Positions 30,316 through 40,000 are shown, counted from the stretch's first letter. The stretch is 64,000 nucleotides of DNA from Rhodanobacter thiooxydans (GCF_030291135.1 NZ_CP127409.1:1-64000); one strand, 5' to 3'. Numbers and translations are program-made. The notes: generated by a model from the letters alone, not told the origin.

Positions 30316-31467
30316 ATGACTGAGACGTCGCCGCGCGAAACTGCCCTGATGGATGATCCTTCGCCGCCGCCGATCTCGCTGGAACAGCTCCCGGCCACGC
30401 GTCCGTTCAAGGGCCGCGGTGCCGCCTCCAACCCGGAAGGGCGCTTCGAAAGCATCCGCCACCACGCCGAGGACGACGGCTGGCAGAGCGCGCTGCTGGA
30501 CGAGGACACGCCGCGCCCACCGACCTGCGTCACCGAGGAACGCGCAAGGAGCGTGATCAGCCGCAACGACTCGCCGGACATCGCCTTCAGCCAGGCGATC
30601 AACCCGTACCGCGGTTGCGAGCACGGCTGCATCTATTGCTTCGCGCGGCCCTCGCACAGCTACCTCAACCTGTCGCCCGGGCTGGACTTCGAGACCAGGC
30701 TGCGCGCCAAGGGCAACTTCGCCGAGGTGCTGCGCGCGGAACTGGCGAAACCCGGCTACGCGGTCAGCCCGATCAACATCGGCAGCAACACCGACCCCTA
30801 CCAGCCGGTCGAGAAGCGCTGGCGGCTGACCCGCGCCGCGCTGGAGCTGCTGGCCGAATGTCGCCACCCGTGCACCATCGTCACCAAGAACGCGCTGGTC
30901 GAACGCGACCTCGACATCCTGGTGCCGATGGCACGCGAACGGCTGCTGCAGGTGTTCGTCTCGGTCAACTCGCTGGACAACCACCTTGCCGCCAAACTCG
31001 AACCGCGCGCCAGCGCACCGCACCGGCGGATCAAGGCGATCCGCACGCTGGCCGCGGCCGGCGTGCCGGTCGGCGTGCTGGTGGCGCCGGTCATCCCGGC
31101 ACTCAATGACAAGGATATGGAAGCGGTGATGGCGCAGGCCGCCGACGCTGGCGCGCGCTGCGCCGGCTACACCACGCTGCGCCTGCCGTATGAGCTGAAA
31201 GCGTTGTTCCGCGAATGGCTCGCGCTGCATGCGCCACAACGCGCCGAACACGTAATGAGCCTGGTCCGGCAGATGAACGGCGGGCGCGACTACGACAGCA
31301 ACTTCGCCACCCGCATGCGCGGCTCAGGCGTGTTCGCCGACCTGCTGCGCCGTCGCTTCGAGGTGGCCTGCCGCCGGCACGGCTTCGGTCGCGCCCGCGA
31401 GCTCGTCCTCGACACCTCGCGCTTCGTGCCGCCGCGCAAGGTCTCGCCGCAGGGCGAATTGTTCTGA
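30316..31467 (+). CDS. PA0069-family radical SAM protein
   Basis: This 383-residue protein carries the radical SAM cluster motif C101-EHG-C105-IY-C108 in a context (RGCEHGCIYCFARPSH) typical of the PA0069/SplB-related family. NIGSNTDPYQPVEKRWRLTR and a C-terminal helical region follow. Radical SAM enzymes use a 4Fe-4S cluster to cleave S-adenosylmethionine. The relation to spore photoproduct lyase suggests DNA or nucleotide chemistry, but no substrate is established for this family. Translation may start at ATG 30316 or ATG 30349, both ahead of the conserved region. Confidence 0.85.
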   Translation: MTETSPRETALMDDPSPPPISLEQLPATRPFKGRGAASNPEGRFESIRHHAEDDGWQSALLDEDTPRPPTCVTEERARSVISRNDSPDIAFSQAINPYRGCEHGCIYCFARPSHSYLNLSPGLDFETRLRAKGNFAEVLRAELAKPGYAVSPINIGSNTDPYQPVEKRWRLTRAALELLAECRHPCTIVTKNALVERDLDILVPMARERLLQVFVSVNSLDNHLAAKLEPRASAPHRRIKAIRTLAAAGVPVGVLVAPVIPALNDKDMEAVMAQAADAGARCAGYTTLRLPYELKALFREWLALHAPQRAEHVMSLVRQMNGGRDYDSNFATRMRGSGVFADLLRRRFEVACRRHGFGRARELVLDTSRFVPPRKVSPQGELF

Positions 31468-31486
31468 AGAAGCTCGGTTGAAATTC

Positions 31487-31524
31487 CAATCAGTCATTCC
31501 GGCCCAAGCCGGAATGACTGATTG
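31487..31524. repeat. REP-like inverted repeat between convergent genes
   Basis: A perfect 17-bp stem (31487-31503 with 31508-31524) encloses a CCAA loop. The core TCATTCCGGCCCAAGCCGGA is typical of small dispersed palindromes found in many copies in Xanthomonad and other proteobacterial genomes. Its position between convergent stops (radical SAM and S9 peptidase genes) allows it to act as a transcript-end structure for both. Confidence 0.7.
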
Positions 31525-31564
31525 CTCAGAGGTTCCCCGAACGTGCGGTTGCTGCCGGCGCGGC

Positions 31565-33622
31565 TCAGTCCGACGCCGGCAGGTATTTCTGGAACCAGCC
31601 CAGTGCCCGCTGCAGCACATCGCGCTGGTGCACCGGATCGACGAAGTGGTGGCCCTCGTTCGGGTACACCACCAGCGAGGTCGGCACGCCCTGCGCGCGC
31701 AGCGCGTGCCACATCTCGAACGATTGCGGCGCGGGACATTCGGCGTCGCGGTCGCCGACCACGATCAGCATCGGCGTCTTCACCTGCTTGATGAAGTTGA
31801 TCGCCGAGCTCTTCGCATACACCGCCGGGTCGTCATACACGCTGGCGCCGAAGAACGGCGGCATCCACTGGTCGATCAGGTTCTGGCCGTAGTAGCTCTG
31901 CCAGTTGGCGATGCCGGCGCCGGCCACCACGGCGCGGAAACGCTGGGTCTGGGTCGGTGCGAACATGCTCATGAAGCCGCCGTAGCTCCAGCCGGTGAGG
32001 CCGAGCCGCTTGTCGTCCACCGGCACCTTCTTCTCCACCGCGTCGACGCCGGCGAGGATGTCGCGCAGGTCGCCGTAGCCGAAGTCCTTGCGGTTCGCCT
32101 GCACGTACTTCTCGCCCTGGCCGAAGCTGCCGCGTGGGTTCGGCATGAACACGAAATAGCCCAGCGCGGAGAGCGGCGCGCCGCCGTAACCGACGCCCGG
32201 CCAGCGTGGGATCACCGCGCTCGACGGGCCGCCGTGCACCACCACGATCATCGGGTAACGTTTCTTCGCGTCGTAGTGCGCCGGATACAACAGCCAGCCC
32301 TGCACGCGGAAGCCCTCGTTGTTCCATTCCACCGACTCGGCCTTGCCCCAGGCCGGCTTCAGCGCGGCGTTGAACGAGGTCACCGCCGGCGGCGGCGTGT
32401 TGCCCAACGCACCGGCATGCACTTCGCTGGCGGCGGCGTACGAACTTTGCAGGAAGGCGACGTGCCTGAGGTCGTCGGACAGCGACATCGCCATCGACGC
32501 GCTGCCGTCGCCGATGCTGGCCGGCACGGTGAAGTACACGCGCTGCTGCTGTGCGCGCGTGGCGGAAACCGTGTAATCCGCGAGCTGGCTCTGCCCGTTG
32601 CTGACCTGGCTGACCAGCATCGACTGCGGCGACGTCCAGCGCAGCCAGCTCGGCGTGACCTTGATGCCAGGGGTGAGGTTGACCAGCGCGCCGCCGTTGG
32701 CGGGCACCGCATAGATGTCGCCGCCGGTGGCGCCCTGGTCGCTCATCAGGCCGCCGATGAAGGCGATCCGCGACGCATCCGGCGACCAGCGCGGCAGCGC
32801 GATTTGCAGGCCATGCAGCGATCCGCTTTCCGCATTGGCCGGATCGACCAGAACGGCGGCATGGGCATCGGCCTGCGCCGGCTGCACATAGAGTTTCGCG
32901 ATCCACCAGTTGTTGTCGCCCGGCGGCGGTGCGGCGGTATAGGCGATGCGCGAGCCGTCCGGCGACCAGTCGAACTCATACGCGTACATGCCGGCCGGGG
33001 TCAGTTCGCGCACCGTGCCGCCGCTCACGTCGAGACTGGCCACGCGCTGCACTTCCAGTCCGCTCACGCCGATCTCACCGGCGGCCGGCTTGGCCGCGGT
33101 CACCGCGCTGGCATGGCGGGTGGCACCGGCCACGTAGAGGAAGCCGAGTGACTTGCCGTCGCCGCTCCACTGCAGCGCGCGCACGTAGCCCTTCAGTTCG
33201 GCCAGCCGCGCCGGGGCATCGCTGCCGCGGGTATCCGCCAGATAGATGGCGTTCTGCATCGCCTTGGTGCTGGTCAGGTCGACGCTGCAATTGGACACGA
33301 ACGCGAGGCGACGCGAATCGGGCGCCCAGGCGATGCCGGACTCGGCGCAGGCGCCGGGCCTGGCGGCGGCACTGACGCGACGCACATGGTGGCCGTCGAC
33401 ATCGGCCACCTCGATCGCCGGCTTGTCGTCACGCTCGATCACCCAAGCCAGCTGCTGGCCGTCCGGCGAGATGGCCACCGCCTGGATCGACTGCGCCTTG
33501 CCCAGCTGGGTCAGCACCTGCTCGATGCGCGGGTCGACCGCCGGCGTGGCGGCAAAGGCCTGCGATGCCAGCGCGAAGGCCAGCAGCGACAGGGAGAGGG
33601 TCAGGCGCGAATGTTTCGGCAT
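31565..33622 (-). CDS. S9-family prolyl oligopeptidase-like serine peptidase
   Basis: This exported peptidase has 685 residues, with a signal peptide (LSLSLLAFALASQAFA) and a seven-bladed beta-propeller-like region of WSPDGSRIAY-type repeats. A C-terminal alpha/beta-hydrolase domain follows. The nucleophile lies in LTGWSYGGFMSMF. The other triad members are probably the Asp in VVGDRDAECP and the His in NEGHHFVDP. This is the dipeptidyl/acylaminoacyl peptidase group, acting on peptides in the periplasm. The ATG at 33622 (MPKHSRLTL) gives a clean signal peptide. The frame extends 17 codons further upstream. The patatin gene is upstream on the same strand. Confidence 0.88.
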   Translation of the reverse strand: MPKHSRLTLSLSLLAFALASQAFAATPAVDPRIEQVLTQLGKAQSIQAVAISPDGQQLAWVIERDDKPAIEVADVDGHHVRRVSAAARPGACAESGIAWAPDSRRLAFVSNCSVDLTSTKAMQNAIYLADTRGSDAPARLAELKGYVRALQWSGDGKSLGFLYVAGATRHASAVTAAKPAAGEIGVSGLEVQRVASLDVSGGTVRELTPAGMYAYEFDWSPDGSRIAYTAAPPPGDNNWWIAKLYVQPAQADAHAAVLVDPANAESGSLHGLQIALPRWSPDASRIAFIGGLMSDQGATGGDIYAVPANGGALVNLTPGIKVTPSWLRWTSPQSMLVSQVSNGQSQLADYTVSATRAQQQRVYFTVPASIGDGSASMAMSLSDDLRHVAFLQSSYAAASEVHAGALGNTPPPAVTSFNAALKPAWGKAESVEWNNEGFRVQGWLLYPAHYDAKKRYPMIVVVHGGPSSAVIPRWPGVGYGGAPLSALGYFVFMPNPRGSFGQGEKYVQANRKDFGYGDLRDILAGVDAVEKKVPVDDKRLGLTGWSYGGFMSMFAPTQTQRFRAVVAGAGIANWQSYYGQNLIDQWMPPFFGASVYDDPAVYAKSSAINFIKQVKTPMLIVVGDRDAECPAPQSFEMWHALRAQGVPTSLVVYPNEGHHFVDPVHQRDVLQRALGWFQKYLPASD

Positions 33623-33710
33623 GAGGGGATTCCGGCTGGGGAAACCCGACGCTACAACCCCGAGGCAATGCAAGCCAAGTGCAGGACGGCATGGGCCGCC
33701 GCGTCGACGC

Positions 33711-34619
33711 TCAGTGCGTGGCAGTGGCCGCCTGGCGCGTCGCCGCCAACGCGGCGAGTCGGGCGCGGATCACCGGGATCGCCGCCAGCGCGGCCTTCTC
33801 GCCGGCCAGGATGGCCTGGCTCTTCTGCTCGAAATCGGTCGGGCCGATGCCGCTCAGGTCGGGGCGGATCACCACGTCGGCGCGCGCGCTTTCCTGCGCG
33901 GCCAGTTGCCGGCCCATGATGGTGATGGATTGGCCGACGATGCCCATCATGCCCTGTGGGTTGCTGCCGTCGGGCGCGGCGGAGATGTCCACCGCGATCA
34001 CGAAATCGGCGCCGAGCTGGCGCGCCGCGTCGACCGGGATCGGGCTGACCACGCCGCCGTCGACGTAGTGCTTGCCGTGGATCTCCACCGGCTCGAACAC
34101 GCCGGGAATGCTCGACGACGCGCGCACCGCGCGGCCGGTGTTGCCGCGCACGAACACGGTGCGCGTGCCGGTCTCCAGCTCGGTGGCCACCGCGGCGAAC
34201 GGCAGCTTCAGCTGCTCGATCGGCTGCTTGTGCACCAGCTGGTTGACGTAATCCTGCAGCGCCTGGCCCTGCACCAGGCCGCCGGAAAACAGCCGCACGT
34301 CGCGGATCTTCGCCTCATCGAGGCCGAACGCGGTCTGCTGCAGCGCGAACGCGTCCATGCCGCTGGCATACAGCGCGCCGACCACGCTGCCGGCGCTGGT
34401 GCCGGCGACCACGTCCGGGTGGATGCCGCTGGCTTCCAGCATCTTGATCACGCCGATATGCGCGAAGCCCTTCGCCGCACCGCCGCCGAGGGCGAGGCCG
34501 ATCTTCAGCTTCACCGGCGGCGGCGCCATGGGTGGCGGCACCGGCTTGACGGCGTGCGTGCAGGCACCCAGCAGGAGCGTGGCGAGCAGTGGCAGCAAAC
34601 GGCGGAAGGGCATGGGCAT
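33711..34619 (-). CDS. Patatin-like phospholipase lipoprotein (RssA-like)
   Basis: The 302-residue protein has a lipoprotein signal with lipobox LLGAC near residue 20, then a short proline-rich linker. The patatin domain carries the oxyanion loop ALGGGAAKGFAHIGV, the nucleophile elbow GTSAG and the catalytic Asp in YVDGGV. Such proteins hydrolyse acyl esters of phospholipids with a Ser-Asp dyad and would sit on a membrane facing the periplasm. Start ATG 34619 and ATG 34613 are both possible. No function beyond lipid acyl hydrolysis can be inferred. Confidence 0.87.
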   Translation of the reverse strand: MPMPFRRLLPLLATLLLGACTHAVKPVPPPMAPPPVKLKIGLALGGGAAKGFAHIGVIKMLEASGIHPDVVAGTSAGSVVGALYASGMDAFALQQTAFGLDEAKIRDVRLFSGGLVQGQALQDYVNQLVHKQPIEQLKLPFAAVATELETGTRTVFVRGNTGRAVRASSSIPGVFEPVEIHGKHYVDGGVVSPIPVDAARQLGADFVIAVDISAAPDGSNPQGMMGIVGQSITIMGRQLAAQESARADVVIRPDLSGIGPTDFEQKSQAILAGEKAALAAIPVIRARLAALAATRQAATATH

Positions 34620-34641
34620 CGGTGTCGGAAGATTCTGATCT

Positions 34642-34673
34642 GCTCCCTCCCCCTGCTGGCAGGGGGAGGGAGC
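34642..34673. repeat. Long perfect inverted repeat between fbp and the patatin gene
   Basis: GCTCCCTCCCCCTGC (34642-34656) is the exact reverse complement of GCAGGGGGAGGGAGC (34659-34673), separated by two bases. It lies 8 bp beyond the fbp stop codon. No T-run follows on the minus strand, so it is either a REP-like element or a transcript-stabilising hairpin. Confidence 0.6.
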
Positions 34674-34680
34674 AAGGGCG

Positions 34681-35697
34681 TCAGCCTTGCGCGGCGTCGG
34701 CTTCCAGGTGATAGCGCGTGGCCAGTTCGACTTCTTCCTTCGAACCCAGGAACACCGGCACGCGCTGGTGCAGGCCGGTGGGCTGCAGTTCCATGATGCG
34801 CTGGCGCCCGGTGGTCGCCGCGCCGCCGGCCTGCTCGACGATGAAGGCCATCGGGTTGGCCTCGTACATGATGCGCAGCTTGCCGCCCTGCTTCTCGATC
34901 TTCGCGTCCAGCGGGTAATAGAACACGCCGCCGCGGGTCACGATGCGGTGCACGTCCGCCACCATCGAGGCGACCCAGCGCATGTTGAAGTCCCTGCCGC
35001 GCGGGCCGGTCTTGCCGGCCAGCAGTTCGCCGACGTAGCGCTGCATCGGCGCCTGCCAGTGGCGCTGGTTGGACATGTTGATGGCGAACTCGGCGGTGGC
35101 CTCCGGAATGCGGATGCCGCGCCGGCTGAGGATGAAGCTGCCCACCTCGCGGTCCAGCGTGAACTCGTGGGTGCCGTGACCGAAGGTCAGCACCAGCACG
35201 GTGGCCGGGCCATACACCACGTAGCCGGCGGCGAGCTGGGTGGTGCCCGGCTGCAGGAAGTGCGCGGCCTTCGGCTCGGTCACGCCGTCCGGGCAGCGCA
35301 GTACCGAGAAGATCGTGCCGACGGAGATGTTGACGTCGATGTTCGACGAGCCGTCCAGCGGGTCGAACAGCAGCAGGTGCTGGCCCTTCGGGTAGCCGTC
35401 GGGAATCTGCTGCGGGTCTTCCATTTCCTCCGAGGCGCAGGCGGCGAGGTGGCCGCCCCAGGCGTTCGCTTCCAGCAGGATCTCGTTGGAGATCACGTCC
35501 AGCTTCTTCTGCGCCTCGCCCTGGATGTTGCCTGTGCCGGCCTCGCCCAGCACACCGCCCAGCGCGCCCTTGCCGGTGGCCACGCCGATGCGCTTGCAGG
35601 CGCGCGCGACCACTTCGATCAGCAGCGAAAGTTCGGCGTTGATGTGGCCGGCGCGGCGTTCCTCGATCAGGAACTGGATCAGCGAGACGGGTTTCAT
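34681..35697 (-). CDS. fbp: Fructose-1,6-bisphosphatase class I
   Basis: Fbp removes the C1 phosphate of fructose 1,6-bisphosphate in gluconeogenesis. The 338-residue protein has the metal and substrate motif [15 protein letters not shown] at about 115-129, an EEMEDPQQ acidic segment before it and the C-terminal [11 protein letters not shown] region. The length matches class I enzymes. The ATG at 35697 ([15 protein letters not shown]) is the natural start. Together with acs in the same window it fits growth on acetate or other gluconeogenic carbon. Upstream it is divergent from a DJ-1-like gene. Confidence 0.96.
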   Translation of the reverse strand: MKPVSLIQFLIEERRAGHINAELSLLIEVVARACKRIGVATGKGALGGVLGEAGTGNIQGEAQKKLDVISNEILLEANAWGGHLAACASEEMEDPQQIPDGYPKGQHLLLFDPLDGSSNIDVNISVGTIFSVLRCPDGVTEPKAAHFLQPGTTQLAAGYVVYGPATVLVLTFGHGTHEFTLDREVGSFILSRRGIRIPEATAEFAINMSNQRHWQAPMQRYVGELLAGKTGPRGRDFNMRWVASMVADVHRIVTRGGVFYYPLDAKIEKQGGKLRIMYEANPMAFIVEQAGGAATTGRQRIMELQPTGLHQRVPVFLGSKEEVELATRYHLEADAAQG

Positions 35698-35850
35698 GTC
35701 GGGTCCATGGCAAGAAGAAGCGCCATTGTCCGGGCTCCGGCTGAACAGTGCCAGCCCGGCGCCCCACGTGCCCGCATCCGGCCCGGCTGCTGACATCACG
35801 TTGGCAGCAAGGGGTGGGCAAGCTGTACCTCCATAGCGGAGGGACACGAC

Positions 35851-36462
35851 ATGCGCGACCTGGTTTATTTCCTGGTGTTCGACGGCTTTGCCGACTGGCA
35901 GGCGGCACTGGCACTGTGCGAGATCCGCCGCCCCGGCGACTGGCAGGTCCAGGCGGTGGGCTTCTCGATGGCGCCGGTGGTCTCGATGGGCGGCCTCACC
36001 GTGCAGCCCGAGCTGGCGCTGGAGCAGCTCGATCTCAAGCGTGCGGTCCTGCTGATCGTGCCCGGCGGCCACCTGTGGCAGCGCGGCGAGGGCGACGCGG
36101 CGGTGGCGGCGATCCGCCGGCTGTACACGGCCGGTGCACCGGTGGCCGCGATCGACAGCGGCGTGCTGGCGCTGGCCCGCGGCGGCTTGCTCGACCACTG
36201 CCGGCACACCGGCAACTGGGCCGGCCATATCGACGGCCACGTACCGGCCTACGCCGGTGCGGAGCAGTACGACGCCGGCGTGCTGGCGGTCAGCGACGGC
36301 GGCGTGATCAGCGCCAGCCACTTGGGCAGCGTGGAGTTCGCCCGCGAGGTGATCCGTACGCTGGACCTGTACAGCCCCAGCGACCGCGAACACTGGTACC
36401 GCCTGTTCAAGCACGCCCAGCCGCCGCCGTGGTGCGTCGGCGAAGCCGTGGCGATGGCATGA
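35851..36462 (+). CDS. DJ-1/PfpI-family protein lacking the nucleophilic cysteine
   Basis: This 203-residue class I glutamine-amidotransferase-like protein begins [20 protein letters not shown], contains IVPGGHLW and ends in a C-terminal helix region. At the nucleophile elbow the usual Cys is replaced by Ser103 ([11 protein letters not shown]). It may therefore be non-catalytic or use another chemistry. Its range of relatives includes YajL/HchA and AraC-linked PfpI domains. A 61-codon gene follows 10 bp downstream and a WYL regulator slightly farther on the same strand. Confidence 0.8.
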   Translation: MRDLVYFLVFDGFADWQAALALCEIRRPGDWQVQAVGFSMAPVVSMGGLTVQPELALEQLDLKRAVLLIVPGGHLWQRGEGDAAVAAIRRLYTAGAPVAAIDSGVLALARGGLLDHCRHTGNWAGHIDGHVPAYAGAEQYDAGVLAVSDGGVISASHLGSVEFAREVIRTLDLYSPSDREHWYRLFKHAQPPPWCVGEAVAMA

Positions 36463-36472
36463 GGAAGCCACC

Positions 36473-36658
36473 ATGAAACCGATGCTGAAAACCCTGCTGG
36501 TGGCCTACCGCCCGCTCTATCTGAACGGCCTGCTGCTGGATGGGCCGTACAGGCTGCCGAAGATGGGCCCGACGGTCGCGGCGGCGGCTCCGCGTGCGCG
36601 CCGGCGTACCCTGCTGGCCGCGCTGGCTTCTGTCATCTTCCATCCCCGCAGCAAGTGA
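36473..36658 (+). CDS. Small basic protein, unknown function
   Basis: This 61-residue product (start [20 protein letters not shown], end [10 protein letters not shown]) is preceded by GAGGA at a good distance. It begins 10 bp after the DJ-1-like gene, so it is probably co-transcribed. It is rich in Leu, Ala and Arg with a weak amphipathic or hydrophobic segment near the C-terminus. No family is recognised. Spurious translation is possible. Confidence 0.45.
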   Translation: MKPMLKTLLVAYRPLYLNGLLLDGPYRLPKMGPTVAAAAPRARRRTLLAALASVIFHPRSK

Positions 36659-36819
36659 CAACCAGGACCGGCCACGACAACGGGATGTCGCCACCGGCCG
36701 AAACGCGGCATCTCTGCCGCCGCCCATCCGGGAGCCGCGTCCGCGATGCAGCTGCGCGGTTGCCATGACCATGACTTGCGTCGCAGGCGCGGCGACGCGC
36801 CTGGAGGCATCATGCGCGG

Positions 36820-37524
36820 ATGCGTCGAGCCGATCGCCTGTTCCTCATCATCCATGCCCTGCGCGGCCGTCGCACCGCGCTGCAGGCGCGCTCGCTGGCG
36901 CAGACGCTGGGGGTGTCGCTGCGCACCGTGTACCGCGACGTCGCCGATCTGCAGTTGTCCGGCGTGCCGATCGAGGGTGAGGCCGGCGTCGGTTATGTGC
37001 TGCGCAAGGGCTCGGACATCCCGCCGCTGATGTTTACTGCGAACGAGCTTGAAGCCCTGGTGGTCGGCTCGCGCTTCGTGCGCGCGTTCGCCGGCACCCG
37101 GCTGGCGGAGAGTGCGCAGTCCGCCCTGCTGAAGATCGAGGCGGTGCTGCCGCCCGAACTGCGCGAGCGCGCCGCGCGCACGCGGATCTTTGCACCGGTG
37201 TGGCGCGACCAGTACCGCGAGGATTTCGCCGCACTGATCGACCGGCTGCATGCGGCGATCGTGGGCAACCAGGTGCTGCGGCTGGAGTATCGCGACGAAG
37301 CTGGCAACGCCAGCACGCGCGAGGTCGAGCCGCTGTGCCTGTCGTTCTGGGGCGGCAAGTGGACGCTGGGCGCGTGGTGCCGGCTACGCCGTGACTTCCG
37401 CAATTTCCGCCCGGACCGCATCGGTACCTGCGAGCCCAGCGGCGAAGCCTTCGCCGAGGCCGACGAACGCAACCTGGCCGCCTATCTGCGTGCGGTCGGC
37501 GTGGGCAAGCTCGATCTCGGCTGA
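36820..37524 (+). CDS. YafY-type HTH/WYL transcriptional regulator
   Basis: The 234-residue protein has an N-terminal DeoR-like helix-turn-helix (RADRLFLIIHALRGRRTAL, SLRTVYRDVADLQLSG). A WYL domain follows, with the conserved LRLEYRDEAGNAS, EPLCLSFWGGKWTLGAWCRL and FRNFRPDRI segments. WYL proteins bind nucleic acid or small ligands and act as transcription regulators. The nearest candidate targets are the upstream DJ-1-like gene and the downstream DUF885 gene. Nothing in the sequence identifies the ligand. Confidence 0.85.
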   Translation: MRRADRLFLIIHALRGRRTALQARSLAQTLGVSLRTVYRDVADLQLSGVPIEGEAGVGYVLRKGSDIPPLMFTANELEALVVGSRFVRAFAGTRLAESAQSALLKIEAVLPPELRERAARTRIFAPVWRDQYREDFAALIDRLHAAIVGNQVLRLEYRDEAGNASTREVEPLCLSFWGGKWTLGAWCRLRRDFRNFRPDRIGTCEPSGEAFAEADERNLAAYLRAVGVGKLDLG

Positions 37525-37702
37525 GTGGTTGTGAATTTTCAACCTCCCAGGCTGGCCACGGCGAGGGCATGGGTGGCCGAGTCGAGGCAACGCAGGAGCC
37601 GCGCGCAGGCCCCGTTGCCATAGCATGGAATGAAGGCGAGGATAGGGGTTTGCATCACGTCGCGTGATGGATGATGACGTCACCCCGCTGCAAGGAATTC
37701 CC

Positions 37703-39514
37703 GTGAACAAGCCCCTGATGATGGCGCGGCTGGCCGCGCTCGCGCTGGTCAGCTGCATCGTGCCGCTGCGTGCGGCAGCGCCACCGCACGCCGCTGCCAG
37801 TGCCGATGTGCGCTTCAAGGACATCTACCGCGCCGAGTGGGCCTGGCGTACCGGCCAGGCCGGGATCAGCACCGCCGGCGAGCCGCAGCTGAACAACGGC
37901 CGGCTCGACCAGGTCGACGCAGCCAGCCAGCAACGACGGCTGGACTACTGGCAGGGCGTGCTGAAACAGCTGGCCGGCGTCGACGCGGCGCAGCTGTCGC
38001 CGGCGAACCGGGTGAATTACGCGATCTACCGCGAGCAGATCGGCAACTTGGTCGCCGGGCAGAAGTTCAAGGCCTGGCAAATGCCGTTCAACAGCGACTC
38101 CGCGTTCTGGTCCGACCTTGACTACGTGCTGGGCGGTGACCGCCTGCGCACGGCCGATGACTACCAGCGCTACCTCGAACGACTTGGCCAGGTGCCGGCG
38201 TATTTCGACCAGCAGATCGCGAACATGCGCGCCGGACTCAAGCGCGGCTTCAGCGTGCCGCGGGCGGTGCTCGACGGGCGTGACGCGTCGATCGCCGCGG
38301 TGGCCGAGCTGAAGGACCCGACCCACAGCAGCTTCTACGAACCTTTCCAGCGACTGCCGGCGTCGATGCCGGCGGACCGCGCGCAGGCGCTGCAGGGCCA
38401 GGCGCTGCGGCAGATCCGCGACGAGGTGATCCCCGCCTACGCGAAGCTGCTGGCGTTCTTCCGCAACGAGTACGTGCCGCAGGCGCGCACCACGCTGGCG
38501 GCCGAGGCGCTGCCGGACGGCAAGGCGTTCTATCGCCAGCAGATCCGCGAGTACACCACGCTCGACCTGGGGCCCGACGAAATCCACCGCATCGGCCTCG
38601 ACCAGGTGGCGAAGATCCACGCGCAGATGCTGGAGGTGATGCAGGCCACCGGCTTCAAGGGCAGCTTCGCCGAGTTCCTGCAGTTCCTGCGCACCGACCC
38701 GCAGTTCTACGCGAAGACGCCGGACGAACTGCTGATGCGCAGCGCCTGGGTGGCCAAGCAGGTGGACGGCCAGATGCCACGCTACTTCGGCCACCTGCCG
38801 CGCGCGCACTTCACCATCAAGCCGGTGCCGGCCGAGATCGCGCCGTATTACACCTCCGGCCGCGGTGGCGCGGACACCTACCTGGTCAATACCTACGACC
38901 TGAAGTCGCGGCCGCTGTTCAACGTGCCGGCGCTGACCCTGCACGAGAGCTACCCCGGCCATGCACTGCAACTGGAGCTGGCCGACGAGCAGCACGACCA
39001 GCCTGCGTTCCGCCGCAACAGCTACATCTCCGCCTACGGCGAAGGCTGGGGGCTGTACTCGGAATACCTCGGCAACGAGATGGGCATCTACCACACGCCC
39101 TACGAGCGCTTCGGCTACCTCAGCTACCAGATGTGGCGCGCCTGTCGGCTGGTGGTCGACACCGGCATCCACCACCTGGGCTGGACGCGGCAGCAGGCGA
39201 TCGACTACCTCACCGTCAACACCGCACTGTCCGCGCGCGAGATCGCCAACGAGGTGGACCGCTACATCAGCTGGCCGGGCCAGGCGCTGTCGTACGAGCT
39301 GGGCTACCTGAAGATCCTCGAATTGCGCGCCAAGGCGGAGCAGGCGCTGGGCGCGAAGTTCGACCTGCGCCACTTCCACGACACCGTGCTGCAGCTGGGT
39401 TCGGTGCCGTTGCCGGTGCTGCAGCAGCGCATCGACCGCTTCATCGCCGAGGGCGGCCCAGAACCGGATTACGGCTGCGACTGCGCGAAGGCAAAGGGCG
39501 CCGCGGGGCATTGA
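37703..39514 (+). CDS. DUF885-family exported zinc-dependent hydrolase/peptidase
   Basis: The 603-residue protein has a signal peptide (MMARLAALALVSCIVPLRAAA) and a long helical DUF885 domain. The probable metal site is LHESYPGHALQLELA, in which His-Glu and a second His resemble a spaced zinc-peptidase motif. SYISAYGEGWGLYSEYLG follows and may give the third ligand. Some family members are putative carboxypeptidases or aminopeptidases, but the substrate is not known. GTG 37703 follows AAGGAA and is preferred. The frame extends 13 codons upstream to an ATG that would disturb the signal peptide. Confidence 0.82.
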   Translation: MNKPLMMARLAALALVSCIVPLRAAAPPHAAASADVRFKDIYRAEWAWRTGQAGISTAGEPQLNNGRLDQVDAASQQRRLDYWQGVLKQLAGVDAAQLSPANRVNYAIYREQIGNLVAGQKFKAWQMPFNSDSAFWSDLDYVLGGDRLRTADDYQRYLERLGQVPAYFDQQIANMRAGLKRGFSVPRAVLDGRDASIAAVAELKDPTHSSFYEPFQRLPASMPADRAQALQGQALRQIRDEVIPAYAKLLAFFRNEYVPQARTTLAAEALPDGKAFYRQQIREYTTLDLGPDEIHRIGLDQVAKIHAQMLEVMQATGFKGSFAEFLQFLRTDPQFYAKTPDELLMRSAWVAKQVDGQMPRYFGHLPRAHFTIKPVPAEIAPYYTSGRGGADTYLVNTYDLKSRPLFNVPALTLHESYPGHALQLELADEQHDQPAFRRNSYISAYGEGWGLYSEYLGNEMGIYHTPYERFGYLSYQMWRACRLVVDTGIHHLGWTRQQAIDYLTVNTALSAREIANEVDRYISWPGQALSYELGYLKILELRAKAEQALGAKFDLRHFHDTVLQLGSVPLPVLQQRIDRFIAEGGPEPDYGCDCAKAKGAAGH

Positions 39515-39589
39515 GTCCGGGACGGCTCGTTGGCTTTTACTTTACGTGTGTAGTATTGTGTAAATAAACTTCATGGAGAGAGTTACGCC

Positions 39590-40000
39590 ATGACTGCCCA
39601 CCCGACCCGCATCGCCGAAGCCGTGCCTCGCTACGCGCCGCCGGACACGCTCGCCGACCCGGCGCTGCGCGCGTTCTTCCGGCTCGCCGAACACTGGAAG
39701 CTGCGCATCGCCGATCAGCGCAAACTGCTCGGCGACCCGCCGGAGTCGACCTTCTACAAGTGGAAGCGCCAGCAGGGCGGCGCCCTGGGGCGCGACACGC
39801 TGGAGCGCATCAGTTACCTGCTCGGCATCTGGAAATCGCTGCAGATCCTGTTCCCCGACCCGGCCCAGGCCGACGCCTGGCTGCACAAGCCGAACACGGC
39901 GTCGTTGTTCGGCGGCCATTCCGCGCTGGAGCGCATGCTGTCCGGCAACGTCGCCGACCTGTACGTGGTGCGGCAGTATCTGGATGCGCAGCGCGGTTGA
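39590..40000 (+). CDS. Xre/MbcA/ParS-type antitoxin
   Basis: This 136-residue protein has an N-terminal helical DNA-binding part (PALRAFFRLAEHWKLRIADQ, ESTFYKWKR) and a C-terminal toxin-binding domain (DUF2384) ending SLFGGHSALERMLSGN and ADLYVVRQYLDAQRG. Antitoxins of this family neutralise RES-domain toxins and repress their own operon. The gene lies 136 bp upstream of a RES-domain gene. TTTAC (39541-39545) and GTAAA (39560-39564) in the A/T-rich 75-bp leader could be its operator. GGAGAGAG precedes the ATG. Confidence 0.88.
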   Translation: MTAHPTRIAEAVPRYAPPDTLADPALRAFFRLAEHWKLRIADQRKLLGDPPESTFYKWKRQQGGALGRDTLERISYLLGIWKSLQILFPDPAQADAWLHKPNTASLFGGHSALERMLSGNVADLYVVRQYLDAQRG

